This document shows positions 45,350-52,890 of a stretch of DNA of 64,000 nt, piece by piece. Location of the stretch: assembly GCF_004216905.1 (NCBI RefSeq), contig NZ_SGXJ01000001.1, forward strand, positions 2,652,143 through 2,716,142, given 5' to 3'. The notes beneath the pieces were generated by a model. The model saw nothing but the letters and a program-made list of their open reading frames with translations, searched no databases and had not been told where the DNA came from. Made by a program: the position numbers and the translations under genes. This stretch comes from Kribbella sp. VKM Ac-2569 (GTDB taxonomy: Bacteria > Actinomycetota > Actinomycetes > Propionibacteriales > Kribbellaceae). Each line of letters starts with the position of its first letter. Positions within the stretch are counted from its first letter, which is position 1.

Positions 45350-45383
45350 GTTTCAAGCACCCGTAACAGTCGGGTACTTGAAA
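45350..45383 (+). promoter_or_regulatory. Sigma-B-type promoter inside an inverted repeat
   Basis: GTTTCA (45350-45355) and GGGTAC (45372-45377) with a 16-base spacer match the SigB/SigF pattern (GTTT...GGGTAT/C). The same bases belong to a 13-bp near-perfect inverted repeat, TTTCAAGCACCCG / CGGGTACTTGAAA (one mismatch). The sigma factor gene begins ~90 bases downstream, suggesting autoregulation. Confidence 0.65.
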
Positions 45384-45467
45384 GCTCGGGCCGAGTTTGA
45401 TCTGGTGGAGCTAGTGGTTCAGCCCCCTGCCACCAAGCATGTACGACGACACGACGAGGTATCTCCC

Positions 45468-46262
45468 GTGACGATCGCAACTGCAGAACGCGCCAAGCAG
45501 AACATCGCCGACGCCACGCACGAGCTGCTGCTCGAGGCGGACAGCGTCCCCGATCCCCGGCACCAGGCGTGCCTCGACGAGGTCGTCCTCCTGAACGCGC
45601 CGGTGGCGAGGTCGATCGCCTCGCGGTACCGCAGCAAGGGTGTGGACGCCGACGATCTCGAGCAGGTCGCGTACCTCGGACTGGTGAAGGCCGCCAATGG
45701 CTACAAGCTGGAGGCGTCGACGGCGTTCCTGTCGTACGCCGTACCGACGATCCGCGGTGAGCTGAAACGGTACTTCCGGGACTGCGCCTGGACGATCCGG
45801 CCGCCGCGCCGGGTGCAGGAGATGCAGGGCAACATCGCCGCCGCGGAGCCCGAGCTGATCCAGCGGCTCGGTCACGTGCCGACCGACGAGGAGACCGCGG
45901 AAGCGCTCGGCACCGATCCGTCCGAGGTCGCCGAAGCCACCTCGGTCCGCGGCTGCTTCAGCACGCTCTCGCTGGACGCGCCCGGTACGTCGGACGGCGG
46001 GACGAGCCTGCTGGAGACGGTCGCCGACGCCGAGGACGGCTACGACCTGGTCGAGAACGTCCACACCCTGACGCCGGCGGTCGCGAACCTCGGCGAGCGG
46101 GACAAGCGCATCCTCCAGCTCCGGTTCTGCAACGGCTTCACGCAGGAGGAGATCGGCCAGGAGCTCGGCGTCAGCCAGATGCAGGTCTCCCGCCTGCTCC
46201 GCGGCATCCTCGAAACCCTCCGCGCCGAACTGGCCGTGCAACGGGGCCCCAGCGGCTGCTGA
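45468..46262 (+). CDS. SigB/SigF/SigG-family RNA polymerase sigma factor
   Basis: 264 residues. Regions 2-4 are visible: ARSIASRYRSKGVDADDLEQVAYLGLVKAANGY (2.1-2.2), STAFLSYAVPTIRGELKRYFRD and WTIRPPRRVQEMQ (2.3-2.4), then region 4 RDKRILQLRFCNGFTQEEIGQELGVSQMQVSRLLRGIL. GTG at 45468 with GAGGT upstream is chosen, since the longer frame from 45378 would begin within the promoter. General stress sigma factor; no anti-sigma gene adjacent. Confidence 0.92.
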   Translation: MTIATAERAKQNIADATHELLLEADSVPDPRHQACLDEVVLLNAPVARSIASRYRSKGVDADDLEQVAYLGLVKAANGYKLEASTAFLSYAVPTIRGELKRYFRDCAWTIRPPRRVQEMQGNIAAAEPELIQRLGHVPTDEETAEALGTDPSEVAEATSVRGCFSTLSLDAPGTSDGGTSLLETVADAEDGYDLVENVHTLTPAVANLGERDKRILQLRFCNGFTQEEIGQELGVSQMQVSRLLRGILETLRAELAVQRGPSGC

Positions 46263-46281
46263 TTCGGGTACCGTCGCCTTC

Positions 46282-47145
46282 GTGGACTTCGAGGAGGCGG
46301 CCGATACGGTCTATGCGGCGCCGGCAGCCGACTTCATTGCTACTCGCAACGAGCTGGCCAAGCAGCTGAAGGCCGGCGGCGACGCGATCGGGTCGACCCG
46401 GCTGAAGGCGCTGCGCAAGCCGACGGTCGCGGCCTGGATCGCGAACCTGGTCGCCCGCACGCTGCCCGACGAGCTCGACGACCTGCTCGCGCTCGGCGAC
46501 GAGTTCCGGGAGGCGACCGCCGATCTCGACGGCGAGCGGCTGCGGGACCTGACACCGAAGCGTCACCGGCTCCTGGACAAGCTGTCCAAGGAAGCCGTCC
46601 GGCTGGCCGCCGACGAAGGCCAGAAGGTCAGCGCGGACGTCGCCCAGAAGCTCCGCGAGACGCTCGACGCCGCGCTGGTGGACCCCGCCGCGGGCGACGC
46701 CGTACGCGAGGGCCGGTTGAGCAGCGCGCTGCGGCACGTCGGCTTCGGTGTCGTCGACGAGAACGGCGAACCGTCCAACGTCACCCCGCTCACCGACGAG
46801 CGCCGTCAGGCCGCCCGCGACCGCCGGAAGGCGCAGCATGCCGAGGAGTCGGCGACGGTCCGGACGAAGCAGGAGGCGGAGGAGCGGGAACGCGAGGCCG
46901 AGGAGCGGGAGGCCGCCGCCAAGGCCGAGGCCAAGAAGGCCTTCGAGGAGGCGGTCGCCACCGCGCAGACGGCCGAGGCCAGGGTCGAGGATCTCGACTC
47001 CCAGCTCGACAACGCCCGCGAAGCACTCGCCGAGGCCCAGGCCCTCGTGCACCGCCTCGGCGGCGAGCTCGACGAGGCACGTCGGGAGGCCCGCGACGCC
47101 CAGAAACAGAGCCGCGAGGCCCGGAAGCGCTACAACCGGCTCTGA
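46282..47145 (+). CDS. Hypothetical coiled-coil protein
   Basis: 287 residues. The first half (FEEAADTVYAAPAADFIATRNELAKQLKAGGDAIGSTRLKALRKPTVAAWIANLVAR) looks like a conserved small domain. The second half, residues ~190-287, is a continuous Glu/Ala/Arg-rich coiled coil. GTG at 46282. No signal peptide or membrane helix. It lies 38 bases before Ku on the same strand and may be co-transcribed; a structural or DNA-linked role is only suggested by the neighbour. Confidence 0.75.
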   Translation: MDFEEAADTVYAAPAADFIATRNELAKQLKAGGDAIGSTRLKALRKPTVAAWIANLVARTLPDELDDLLALGDEFREATADLDGERLRDLTPKRHRLLDKLSKEAVRLAADEGQKVSADVAQKLRETLDAALVDPAAGDAVREGRLSSALRHVGFGVVDENGEPSNVTPLTDERRQAARDRRKAQHAEESATVRTKQEAEEREREAEEREAAAKAEAKKAFEEAVATAQTAEARVEDLDSQLDNAREALAEAQALVHRLGGELDEARREARDAQKQSREARKRYNRL

Positions 47146-47182
47146 ACTGGGTACCGGCCGGGGCGGCGGAAAGGAGCCGGCG

Positions 47183-48043
47183 ATGGCACGGGCGATCTGG
47201 AGCGGGTACATCAACTTCGGACTGGTCTCGGTACCGGTCGGTCTGTACAGCGCGACCCGGGAACACGAGATCGACTTCCACCAGTTCCAGAAGGGGACGT
47301 CGGACCGGATCCGGTACAAGCGGGTGAACGAACGCACCGGCCGCGAGGTCCCGTACGAAAAGATCGTGAAGGGGCACGACGTCGGCGGCGGCGAGTACGT
47401 GATCGTCGAGCCCGACGAGCTGGACGACATCGCACCCGGCAAGTCCCGGTCGCTGGAGATCGACACGTTCGTCGATCTGGACGAGATCGACCCGATGCAC
47501 TTCCAGAAGAGCTACTACCTCGGCCCGTCGGATCCCGAGAACGCCTCGTCGTACGCGCTGCTCCGGGACGCGCTGGCCAAGACGAACCGCGCGGGGATCG
47601 CGAAGTTCGTGATGCGCGGCAAGGAGTACCTGGCGACGATCCGGGCCGACGAGAAGGTGCTTGTGCTCGAGACCATGTTCTTCGCCGACGAGATCCGCGA
47701 TCCGGACGAGGAGCTCGGCGATCTGCCGCGCAAGGCCGGCGCCGGCAAGCAGTTGTCGATGGCGGTCGACCTGATCGAGGCGATGAGCGGCGAGTGGAAG
47801 CCGGCGTCGTACCAGGACACCTACACCGAGCGGGTCAAGGAACTGGTCAAGACCAAGCATCAGGGCAAGGAGATCGTCTACTCCGAGGAGGAGCCGCAGG
47901 CGACGAACCCGACCGACCTGGTCGCCGCCCTCCGCGCCAGCGTCGAGGAGGCCCGCAAGGCCCGCGGAGCGAAGAAGAAGACCACGACAAAGAAGACGGC
48001 GGCCAAGAAGAAGACCAGTCGGACCAAGAAGAAGGCTGCCTAG
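47183..48043 (+). CDS. ku: Ku protein (NHEJ DNA-end binding)
   Basis: 286 residues. MARAIWSGYINFGLVSVPVGLYSATREHEIDFHQF is the canonical bacterial Ku start, followed by KRVNERTGREVPYEKIVKG and the DLDEIDPMHFQKSYYLGP core. The C-terminal ~35 residues are a Lys-rich tail that helps Ku slide on and hold DNA. ATG at 47183 with AAGGAG. Ku rings bind double-strand ends and recruit LigD, which is not in this window. Overlaps the convergent membrane-protein gene by four bases. Confidence 0.96.
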   Translation: MARAIWSGYINFGLVSVPVGLYSATREHEIDFHQFQKGTSDRIRYKRVNERTGREVPYEKIVKGHDVGGGEYVIVEPDELDDIAPGKSRSLEIDTFVDLDEIDPMHFQKSYYLGPSDPENASSYALLRDALAKTNRAGIAKFVMRGKEYLATIRADEKVLVLETMFFADEIRDPDEELGDLPRKAGAGKQLSMAVDLIEAMSGEWKPASYQDTYTERVKELVKTKHQGKEIVYSEEEPQATNPTDLVAALRASVEEARKARGAKKKTTTKKTAAKKKTSRTKKKAA

Positions 48044-48690
48044 TTGTTGCTGTTGCCCAGGAGGTAGTGGCCGGGGTTGGACGGAGCGCCGGCGTCCAGC
48101 CAGCGGTTGAAGCCGTCCGGGTTACGGCGTTCGAACTCGTCGAGGCAGATCCGGCGGACCTCGGCGACGGCCTGCCGGTCGCGGGGATCGGCGCCCTGGC
48201 CGAGCTGCGTGGCGGTCTCAGACCAGACCCCGCAGAGCTCCTCGATGGAGAGAGGGCACTGCAGCGACGCGATCAGCTTCTCGTCCTCCACGACCTGAAT
48301 CTCGGTCAGGCGCACCAGTTTGCGTTGCTCACGCGACGGACGCAGGCGCGGAACCCGATCGGGTACGGCGAGGTCGACCAGCACGAACAGTGCGGCCAGA
48401 ATCAGCGCCGTCGCCACCCCGAGTGCACCCCAGGCGAGCAACCGCACCAGCCCCGGCAGACACAACACCGCGGCAGCCGCCGTACCCGCGACCAGGGCCG
48501 CCGAGCCGTACGGCGCATCGTCCGTCACATGCCGGACCACCGCGGCCAGCGGCCAGACCAGCGCGAACACCACGACCAGCAGGATCGACGCCGCGAGCGG
48601 ACCGAGCAACAGGACGCCCGCGAGCGCGCCGGCTGTCCCGACTCCGAGACCGGCCGCGATCCCCACCCGCCGTACCCAGGAAAGCTGCAT
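48040..48690 (-). CDS. Hypothetical membrane protein
   Basis: 216 residues. The first ~110 hold four hydrophobic segments. The C-terminal ~100 are soluble and charged (LVRLTEIQVVEDEKLIASLQCPLSIEELCGVWSETATQL, RRICLDEFERRNPDGFNRWLDAGAPSNPGHYL). The closing region is the kind of conserved domain seen in DUF-type actinobacterial proteins, but I cannot name it. ATG at 48690; in-frame TTG/GTG lie just upstream. Confidence 0.75.
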   Translation of the reverse strand: MQLSWVRRVGIAAGLGVGTAGALAGVLLLGPLAASILLVVVFALVWPLAAVVRHVTDDAPYGSAALVAGTAAAAVLCLPGLVRLLAWGALGVATALILAALFVLVDLAVPDRVPRLRPSREQRKLVRLTEIQVVEDEKLIASLQCPLSIEELCGVWSETATQLGQGADPRDRQAVAEVRRICLDEFERRNPDGFNRWLDAGAPSNPGHYLLGNSNN

Positions 48691-48835
48691 CACCAAGGCT
48701 CACTCACCGTCACCACACCCCACAGAGTCCCCCTCCCACAGAGAACGAACAACCCCCAAGCGCGGTTCCCCGAACCGACGGGGTGACCTGTTCAACTCGT
48801 GGGCGGAGCTGTGTTCGGCGCGGCGATCCCGGATC

Positions 48836-50935
48836 ATGGATGAAATGAGGACCTTCGCCGAACGCGTCCGCGGCCTCGCCCCGGCCCCGTGGGAGCACGA
48901 TACAGAGCTGCTCCGCGGCCTGTACGACGCTCAGCTCGGCAGCCGGCACGCGGACCTCGCGGCCCGCTGGATGCAGTCCCAGGGCACCGGCTTCTACACG
49001 ATCGGCTCGGCCGGTCACGAGGGCAACGCGGCCGTCGCCGCCGCCCTGCAGCCGACCGATCCGGCCCTCCTGCACTACCGGTCCGGCGCCTTCTACCTGA
49101 CTCGCGCGGCCCAGTGCGGCTCGAAGGAGGGCCTGCGCGACATCCTGCTCGGTGTCGCGGCGGCGACCACCGAGCCGATCGCGGGCGGCCGGCACAAGGT
49201 GTTCGGCCGCCACGAGCTCTCGGTCATCCCGCAGACGTCGACGATCGCCTCCCACCTGCCGCGGGCGATGGGCGTCGCGTTCTCGATGAACCGGTCGGCG
49301 AAGCTCGGCGTACCGTCCCCGTGGCCCTCCGACGCGATCGTGGTGACCAGCTTCGGCGACGCGTCCGCGAACCACTCGACCGCGACCGGCGCGATCAACG
49401 CTGCCCTGCACGCGTCGTACCAGGGTCTGCCGATGCCGTTGCTGCTGATCTGCGAGGACAACGGGATCGGCATCAGCGTGCGCACCCCTGACGGCTGGAT
49501 CCGGCAGGCATACGGCTCGCGCCCCGGCCTGCGGTACTTCGATGCGGACGGCACCGACCTGGACGCGGCCCTGTCGATGGCGACCGAGGCGGCCACGTTC
49601 GTACGGCGGAACCGGCGCCCGGCGTTCCTGCGGTTGCGCACGGTCCGCCTGCTCGGCCACGCGGGCTCCGACGTCGAGGCGGCGTACCGGTCCCCCGCGG
49701 AGCTGGCCGCGGACGAGGAGCTCGACCCGCTGCTCGGTACCGCGCGCTACCTGCTCGGAGCCGGCTACTCCGCCGACGAGATCATCGAGCTGTACGACGA
49801 GAAGCACGCCGAGGCGCTCCGGATCGCGGCCGAGGTCGCGGGCCTCCCCCAGCTCACCTCGCCCGAAGTCGTCGCCGCGCCCCTGCGTTTCCCCGAGCCG
49901 GAAGCGGTTGCCGACGCGTTGCCGCAGCGGACGCCCGCCGCGGAACCGTTGACGCTCAGCCAGTCGATCAACCGCGCGCTGAGCGACGTACTGGCGTCCT
50001 ACCCGGAGGCGATGGTCTTCGGTGAGGACGTCGGTCGCAAGGGCGGCGTGTACGGCGTGACGCGCGGGCTGCAGAAGGCGTTCGGGCCGCCCCGCGTCTT
50101 CGACACGTTGCTGGACGAGCAGTCGATCCTGGGGCTCGCGCTCGGCGCCGGCGTCTCGGGCCTGCTGCCGATCCCCGAGATCCAGTACCTCGCCTATCTG
50201 CACAACGCCGAGGACCAGCTCCGCGGCGAGGCGGCGTCGCTGAAGTTCTTCTCGCAGGAGCAGTACTCGAACCCGATGGTGCTGCGGATCGCCGGCTACG
50301 GCTACCAGAAGGGGTTCGGCGGCCACTTCCACAACGACGACGCGATCGGCGTCCTGCGGGACATCCCGGGGATCGTGATCGCGTCACCGTCCCGTCCGGA
50401 CGACGCGGCCGCGATGCTGCACGCGTGTACGGCGGCAGCCCGGTCGTCCGGCACCGTCAGCGTGTTCCTCGAGCCGATCGCGCTCTACCACCGGCGGGAC
50501 CTGTACGAGGACGGCGACGAGCAGTGGCTGGCGTCGTACCCCGACGAGCCGGTGCCGATCGGGCGCGGCCGGACGTACGGCGACGGCACCGAGCTGACGA
50601 TCGTCACGTTCGGGAACGGCGTACCGATGAGTCTGCGGGTGGCAGCCCGGGTCCCGGGGGTCCGGGTCCTCGACCTGCGCTGGCTGGCGCCGTTGCCGGT
50701 CGAGGACTTGTTGCGCGAGGCAAACATCACCGGACGGGTGCTGGTCGCCGACGAGACCCGCCGGTCCGGCGGGGTGTCCGAGGGCGTCCTGGCCACGCTG
50801 ATCGACCACGGGTACGCCGGGCGGCTGGCCCGGGTGACGAGCTACGACTCGTACGTCCCGCTCGGCGCGGCCGCGCACGACGTACTGCTGAGCGAACAGA
50901 CCATCGAGAAGGCGGCCCGCGAACTGCTCAGCTGA
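48836..50935 (+). CDS. Fused E1 alpha-beta 2-oxoacid (branched-chain type) dehydrogenase
   Basis: 699 residues. Residues ~1-345 are the E1 alpha half: RWMQSQGTGFYTIGSAGHEGNAAVAAAL, LLHYRSGAFYL, SFGDASANHSTATGAINAALH (TPP/Mg loop) and EDNGIGISV. Residues ~365-699 are the E1 beta half: LTLSQSINRALSDVLASYPEAMVFGEDVGRKGGVYGVTRGL, FNDEQS-like DTLLDEQSILGLALGAG, and the C-terminal transketolase domain. Usually these halves are separate genes. No E2 or E3 is adjacent. ATG at 48836. Substrate (branched-chain 2-oxoacids) is inferred from similarity. Confidence 0.93.
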   Translation: MDEMRTFAERVRGLAPAPWEHDTELLRGLYDAQLGSRHADLAARWMQSQGTGFYTIGSAGHEGNAAVAAALQPTDPALLHYRSGAFYLTRAAQCGSKEGLRDILLGVAAATTEPIAGGRHKVFGRHELSVIPQTSTIASHLPRAMGVAFSMNRSAKLGVPSPWPSDAIVVTSFGDASANHSTATGAINAALHASYQGLPMPLLLICEDNGIGISVRTPDGWIRQAYGSRPGLRYFDADGTDLDAALSMATEAATFVRRNRRPAFLRLRTVRLLGHAGSDVEAAYRSPAELAADEELDPLLGTARYLLGAGYSADEIIELYDEKHAEALRIAAEVAGLPQLTSPEVVAAPLRFPEPEAVADALPQRTPAAEPLTLSQSINRALSDVLASYPEAMVFGEDVGRKGGVYGVTRGLQKAFGPPRVFDTLLDEQSILGLALGAGVSGLLPIPEIQYLAYLHNAEDQLRGEAASLKFFSQEQYSNPMVLRIAGYGYQKGFGGHFHNDDAIGVLRDIPGIVIASPSRPDDAAAMLHACTAAARSSGTVSVFLEPIALYHRRDLYEDGDEQWLASYPDEPVPIGRGRTYGDGTELTIVTFGNGVPMSLRVAARVPGVRVLDLRWLAPLPVEDLLREANITGRVLVADETRRSGGVSEGVLATLIDHGYAGRLARVTSYDSYVPLGAAAHDVLLSEQTIEKAARELLS

Positions 50936-51404
50936 AGAGCCGCTGCCAGAAGGACTTCTTCCTCGGGCGGTGCTCCTCGGCGGGCAGTGGACGCGGTTCG
51001 CGCGCGGGGCGTTCCATCCGCCACTGGGCGATGACCACGTCCTCGTCCACCAGTCCTGTCGGCACGACCGGTCCGGTGGTGTCGCGGATGCTGAGCCGGA
51101 TCCGCTTGTTGAGGTCGGCCAGGTACTCGCGGACCTCGGACTCGCGCCGCATCCCGCGGACCTTCTCGTGGACCTGCTGCTTCTCCTTGCGGAGCAGGAC
51201 GGCCGGTGGCAGCAACGCCTCGGTCTCGACGTCCTCGCGGCGGATGAAGTCCTTCACCCACCAGTCGGGATCGTGCTGGTCCGCCAGCTTCAGTGGTTTG
51301 CCGGCACCGGGCAGGTCGTCGAACTCGCCCTGGTTCTGCGCGAGCTTGATCTGCGACTCGACCCACTCCTGGTTACTCATGCCCGGTGGTCTGCGCTTGG
51401 TCAT
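50928..51404 (-). CDS. DUF1992 (DnaJ-C28-like) domain protein
   Basis: 158 residues. NQEWVESQIKLAQNQGEFDDLPGAGKPLKL is the DUF1992 signature, followed by DWWVKDFIRREDVETEALLPPAVLLRKE and LADLNKRIR. The tail has basic patches. ATG at 51404. It overlaps the convergent E1 gene by eight bases. Function unknown; the homologous domain occurs in DNAJC28. Confidence 0.9.
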   Translation of the reverse strand: MTKRRPPGMSNQEWVESQIKLAQNQGEFDDLPGAGKPLKLADQHDPDWWVKDFIRREDVETEALLPPAVLLRKEKQQVHEKVRGMRRESEVREYLADLNKRIRLSIRDTTGPVVPTGLVDEDVVIAQWRMERPAREPRPLPAEEHRPRKKSFWQRLFS

Positions 51405-51456
51405 GGCCACACCGCCTGTCATCATCGACAGCTTCTTCGTACGAGCAGAATACCGG

Positions 51457-51476
51457 CTTGTGAATGCGATCACAAG
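51457..51476. promoter_or_regulatory. CRP/GlxR-type binding site
   Basis: CTTGTGA ATGCGA TCACAAG is a perfect 7-bp inverted repeat containing TGTGA-N6-TCACA exactly. It lies between the divergent starts at 51404 and 51490, with CATACT as possible -10 for the rightward gene. Confidence 0.75.
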
Positions 51477-51489
51477 GCATACTCATGAG

Positions 51490-52071
51490 GTGGAGCTGAC
51501 CGACGAAGAGATCGCGGCGATGACACCGCAGGAGCGGCGGGAGCTGATCCTCCGGCTCGCGCCGCGTCCTCCCGGGCTGCCGTCCCGGCGGACGATCGAC
51601 CGGATCCGCAAGTGGCGGACGGTCCTGATGCTGGTCTGCGCGGCCGCCCTGATCCCGTGGACCGTGTACCTGGCGATCACTCTGCCCAGTCACTACGTCG
51701 CGCGGAACTGGGTCGCGACCTGGGTCGGGTTCGACATCCTGCTGCTCACGATGCTGGTGCTGACCGCGCTGGCCGGCTGGAAGCGCAAGCAGTTCGTGTT
51801 CCCGACGGCGTTCGCGTCCGGCGTCCTGCTGATCTGCGACGCCTGGTTCGACGTGATGACCAGCCAGCGCGGCGGCGACCTGACCCAGGCGCTGCTCAGC
51901 GCGTTCCTGGTCGAGTTGCCGCTGGCCGTCGTACTGATCGCCGGCCCGCTCCGCCTGCTCCGGTACGTCGCGATCCGGCACGGCATGATCCACCCCGATT
52001 CCCGCCTGTGGCGGATGCCGATCCCGATCCCTGACCTCTACCCCGACCACAAAGTGCCGCCTCGCACCTAA
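51490..52071 (+). CDS. Hypothetical multi-span membrane protein
   Basis: 193 residues. After ~40 cytoplasmic residues with the TPQERRELILRLAPRPPGLPSRRTIDRIRKW motif come four membrane helices (VLMLVCAAALIPWTVYLAIT; WVATWVGFDILLLTMLVLTALAGW; FPTAFASGVLLICDAWFDVM; ALLSAFLVELPLAVVLIAGPLRLL), and a proline-rich tail. GTG at 51490 is the only plausible start and may be leaderless or nearly so. It is under the CRP-like site. Function unknown. Confidence 0.8.
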   Translation: MELTDEEIAAMTPQERRELILRLAPRPPGLPSRRTIDRIRKWRTVLMLVCAAALIPWTVYLAITLPSHYVARNWVATWVGFDILLLTMLVLTALAGWKRKQFVFPTAFASGVLLICDAWFDVMTSQRGGDLTQALLSAFLVELPLAVVLIAGPLRLLRYVAIRHGMIHPDSRLWRMPIPIPDLYPDHKVPPRT

Positions 52072-52091
52072 GGTGGGTTCAAGGGGGCGTT

Positions 52092-52403
52092 ATGACTGAC
52101 GTAGAGGTGAGCGTAGGGGCTGCGGACGTGTCGGTGGCGGTCCACGACACGGTGACGGTGAGGCTGCCGGAGAACGGCACCACCGGCTATGTCTGGTCCA
52201 TCGCGAAGCGCGGGGAGGGACTCTCCCTCGCGGACGACCGCGGTGTCGCGGCGGCCGCGGGCGGGGCAGTTGGTGCAGGTGGGGAGCACATCTTCCAGCT
52301 GCGGGCCGAGCAAGCGGGTGAGTGGCAGGTCGAGTTCCGGCTGGCCCGGGAGTGGGAGTCCGGCGTGCTCGAGGAACGGCGGCTCACGGTGCGAGTGAGC
52401 TGA
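52092..52403 (+). CDS. Chagasin-type cysteine protease inhibitor (I42)
   Basis: 103 residues. All three inhibitor loops of chagasin are visible: NGTTGY (28-33; consensus NPTTGY), GAGG (61-64) and REW (86-88; consensus RPW), on a small immunoglobulin-like fold. The class blocks papain-family proteases. ATG at 52092 follows AAGGGGGC. No signal peptide is seen, so it acts in the cytoplasm unless exported by an unusual route. A papain-like protease and its stand-alone domain are encoded just downstream on the other strand. Confidence 0.88.
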   Translation: MTDVEVSVGAADVSVAVHDTVTVRLPENGTTGYVWSIAKRGEGLSLADDRGVAAAAGGAVGAGGEHIFQLRAEQAGEWQVEFRLAREWESGVLEERRLTVRVS

Positions 52404-52414
52404 GACAGACCAAT

Positions 52415-52443
52415 GGCCCGGACACCGGCTGGCGCGCCGGGCC
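52415..52443. terminator. Bidirectional hairpin terminator
   Basis: GGCCCGG (52415-52421) and CCGGGCC (52437-52443), a 7-bp stem between the convergent inhibitor and solo-domain genes. Confidence 0.45.
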
Positions 52444-52463
52444 CGAGCCATCGTGTCAGTGGA

Positions 52464-52880
52464 TCACCAGAGGTAGATCTCGTAGATCATCCCGTCGGCC
52501 TCTTCACGCAGGCTGGCGGGCCGGTTGGTCTGTCGCGCCTGGCTTGCCAGTGTCACCAGGGCCTGGAACGAGCCGTCGCGGCCGTTGAAGATCTTCTTCC
52601 AGCCGACGCCGACGATGTGCACGAACGCGTTGCGCGTCTGGTCGATGGACCACAGCGCGTCGATCTGTACGTTCGTGTGCCAGCTGACGGTGACGCCGTC
52701 GGCGGTCACCGCACCTGCGGTACTCGGCGGGGTCAGGGTCGGTCCGGCCGCCGATTCCACGACGATCGCGGCGATCTGCTCATCGGTGATGGTCGGCACC
52801 GCGAGCCCGCCTGCTTCAGAGGTGGACAGCTCGCCCGGCGGCGTCAAGGTCGGTCCGGCGTGGGTATTGGTAGTGGTCAT
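52464..52880 (-). CDS. Stand-alone copy of the protease C-terminal domain with AGPTLTPP repeats
   Basis: 138 residues. Residues 67-138 align by eye with residues 298-368 of the adjacent protease, including W..N....ALWS, N..VH....GW and a closing IY.W (about 21 identical of 72, one gap). The N-terminal ~60 residues are disordered and hold AGPTLTPP twice (8-15, 45-52). No signal peptide and no catalytic residues. ATG at 52880; the gap to the protease gene is ten bases. It could be a decoy, chaperone, scaffold or substrate of the protease. No known name. Confidence 0.85.
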   Translation of the reverse strand: MTTTNTHAGPTLTPPGELSTSEAGGLAVPTITDEQIAAIVVESAAGPTLTPPSTAGAVTADGVTVSWHTNVQIDALWSIDQTRNAFVHIVGVGWKKIFNGRDGSFQALVTLASQARQTNRPASLREEADGMIYEIYLW

Positions 52881-52890
52881 GATCGGCTCC

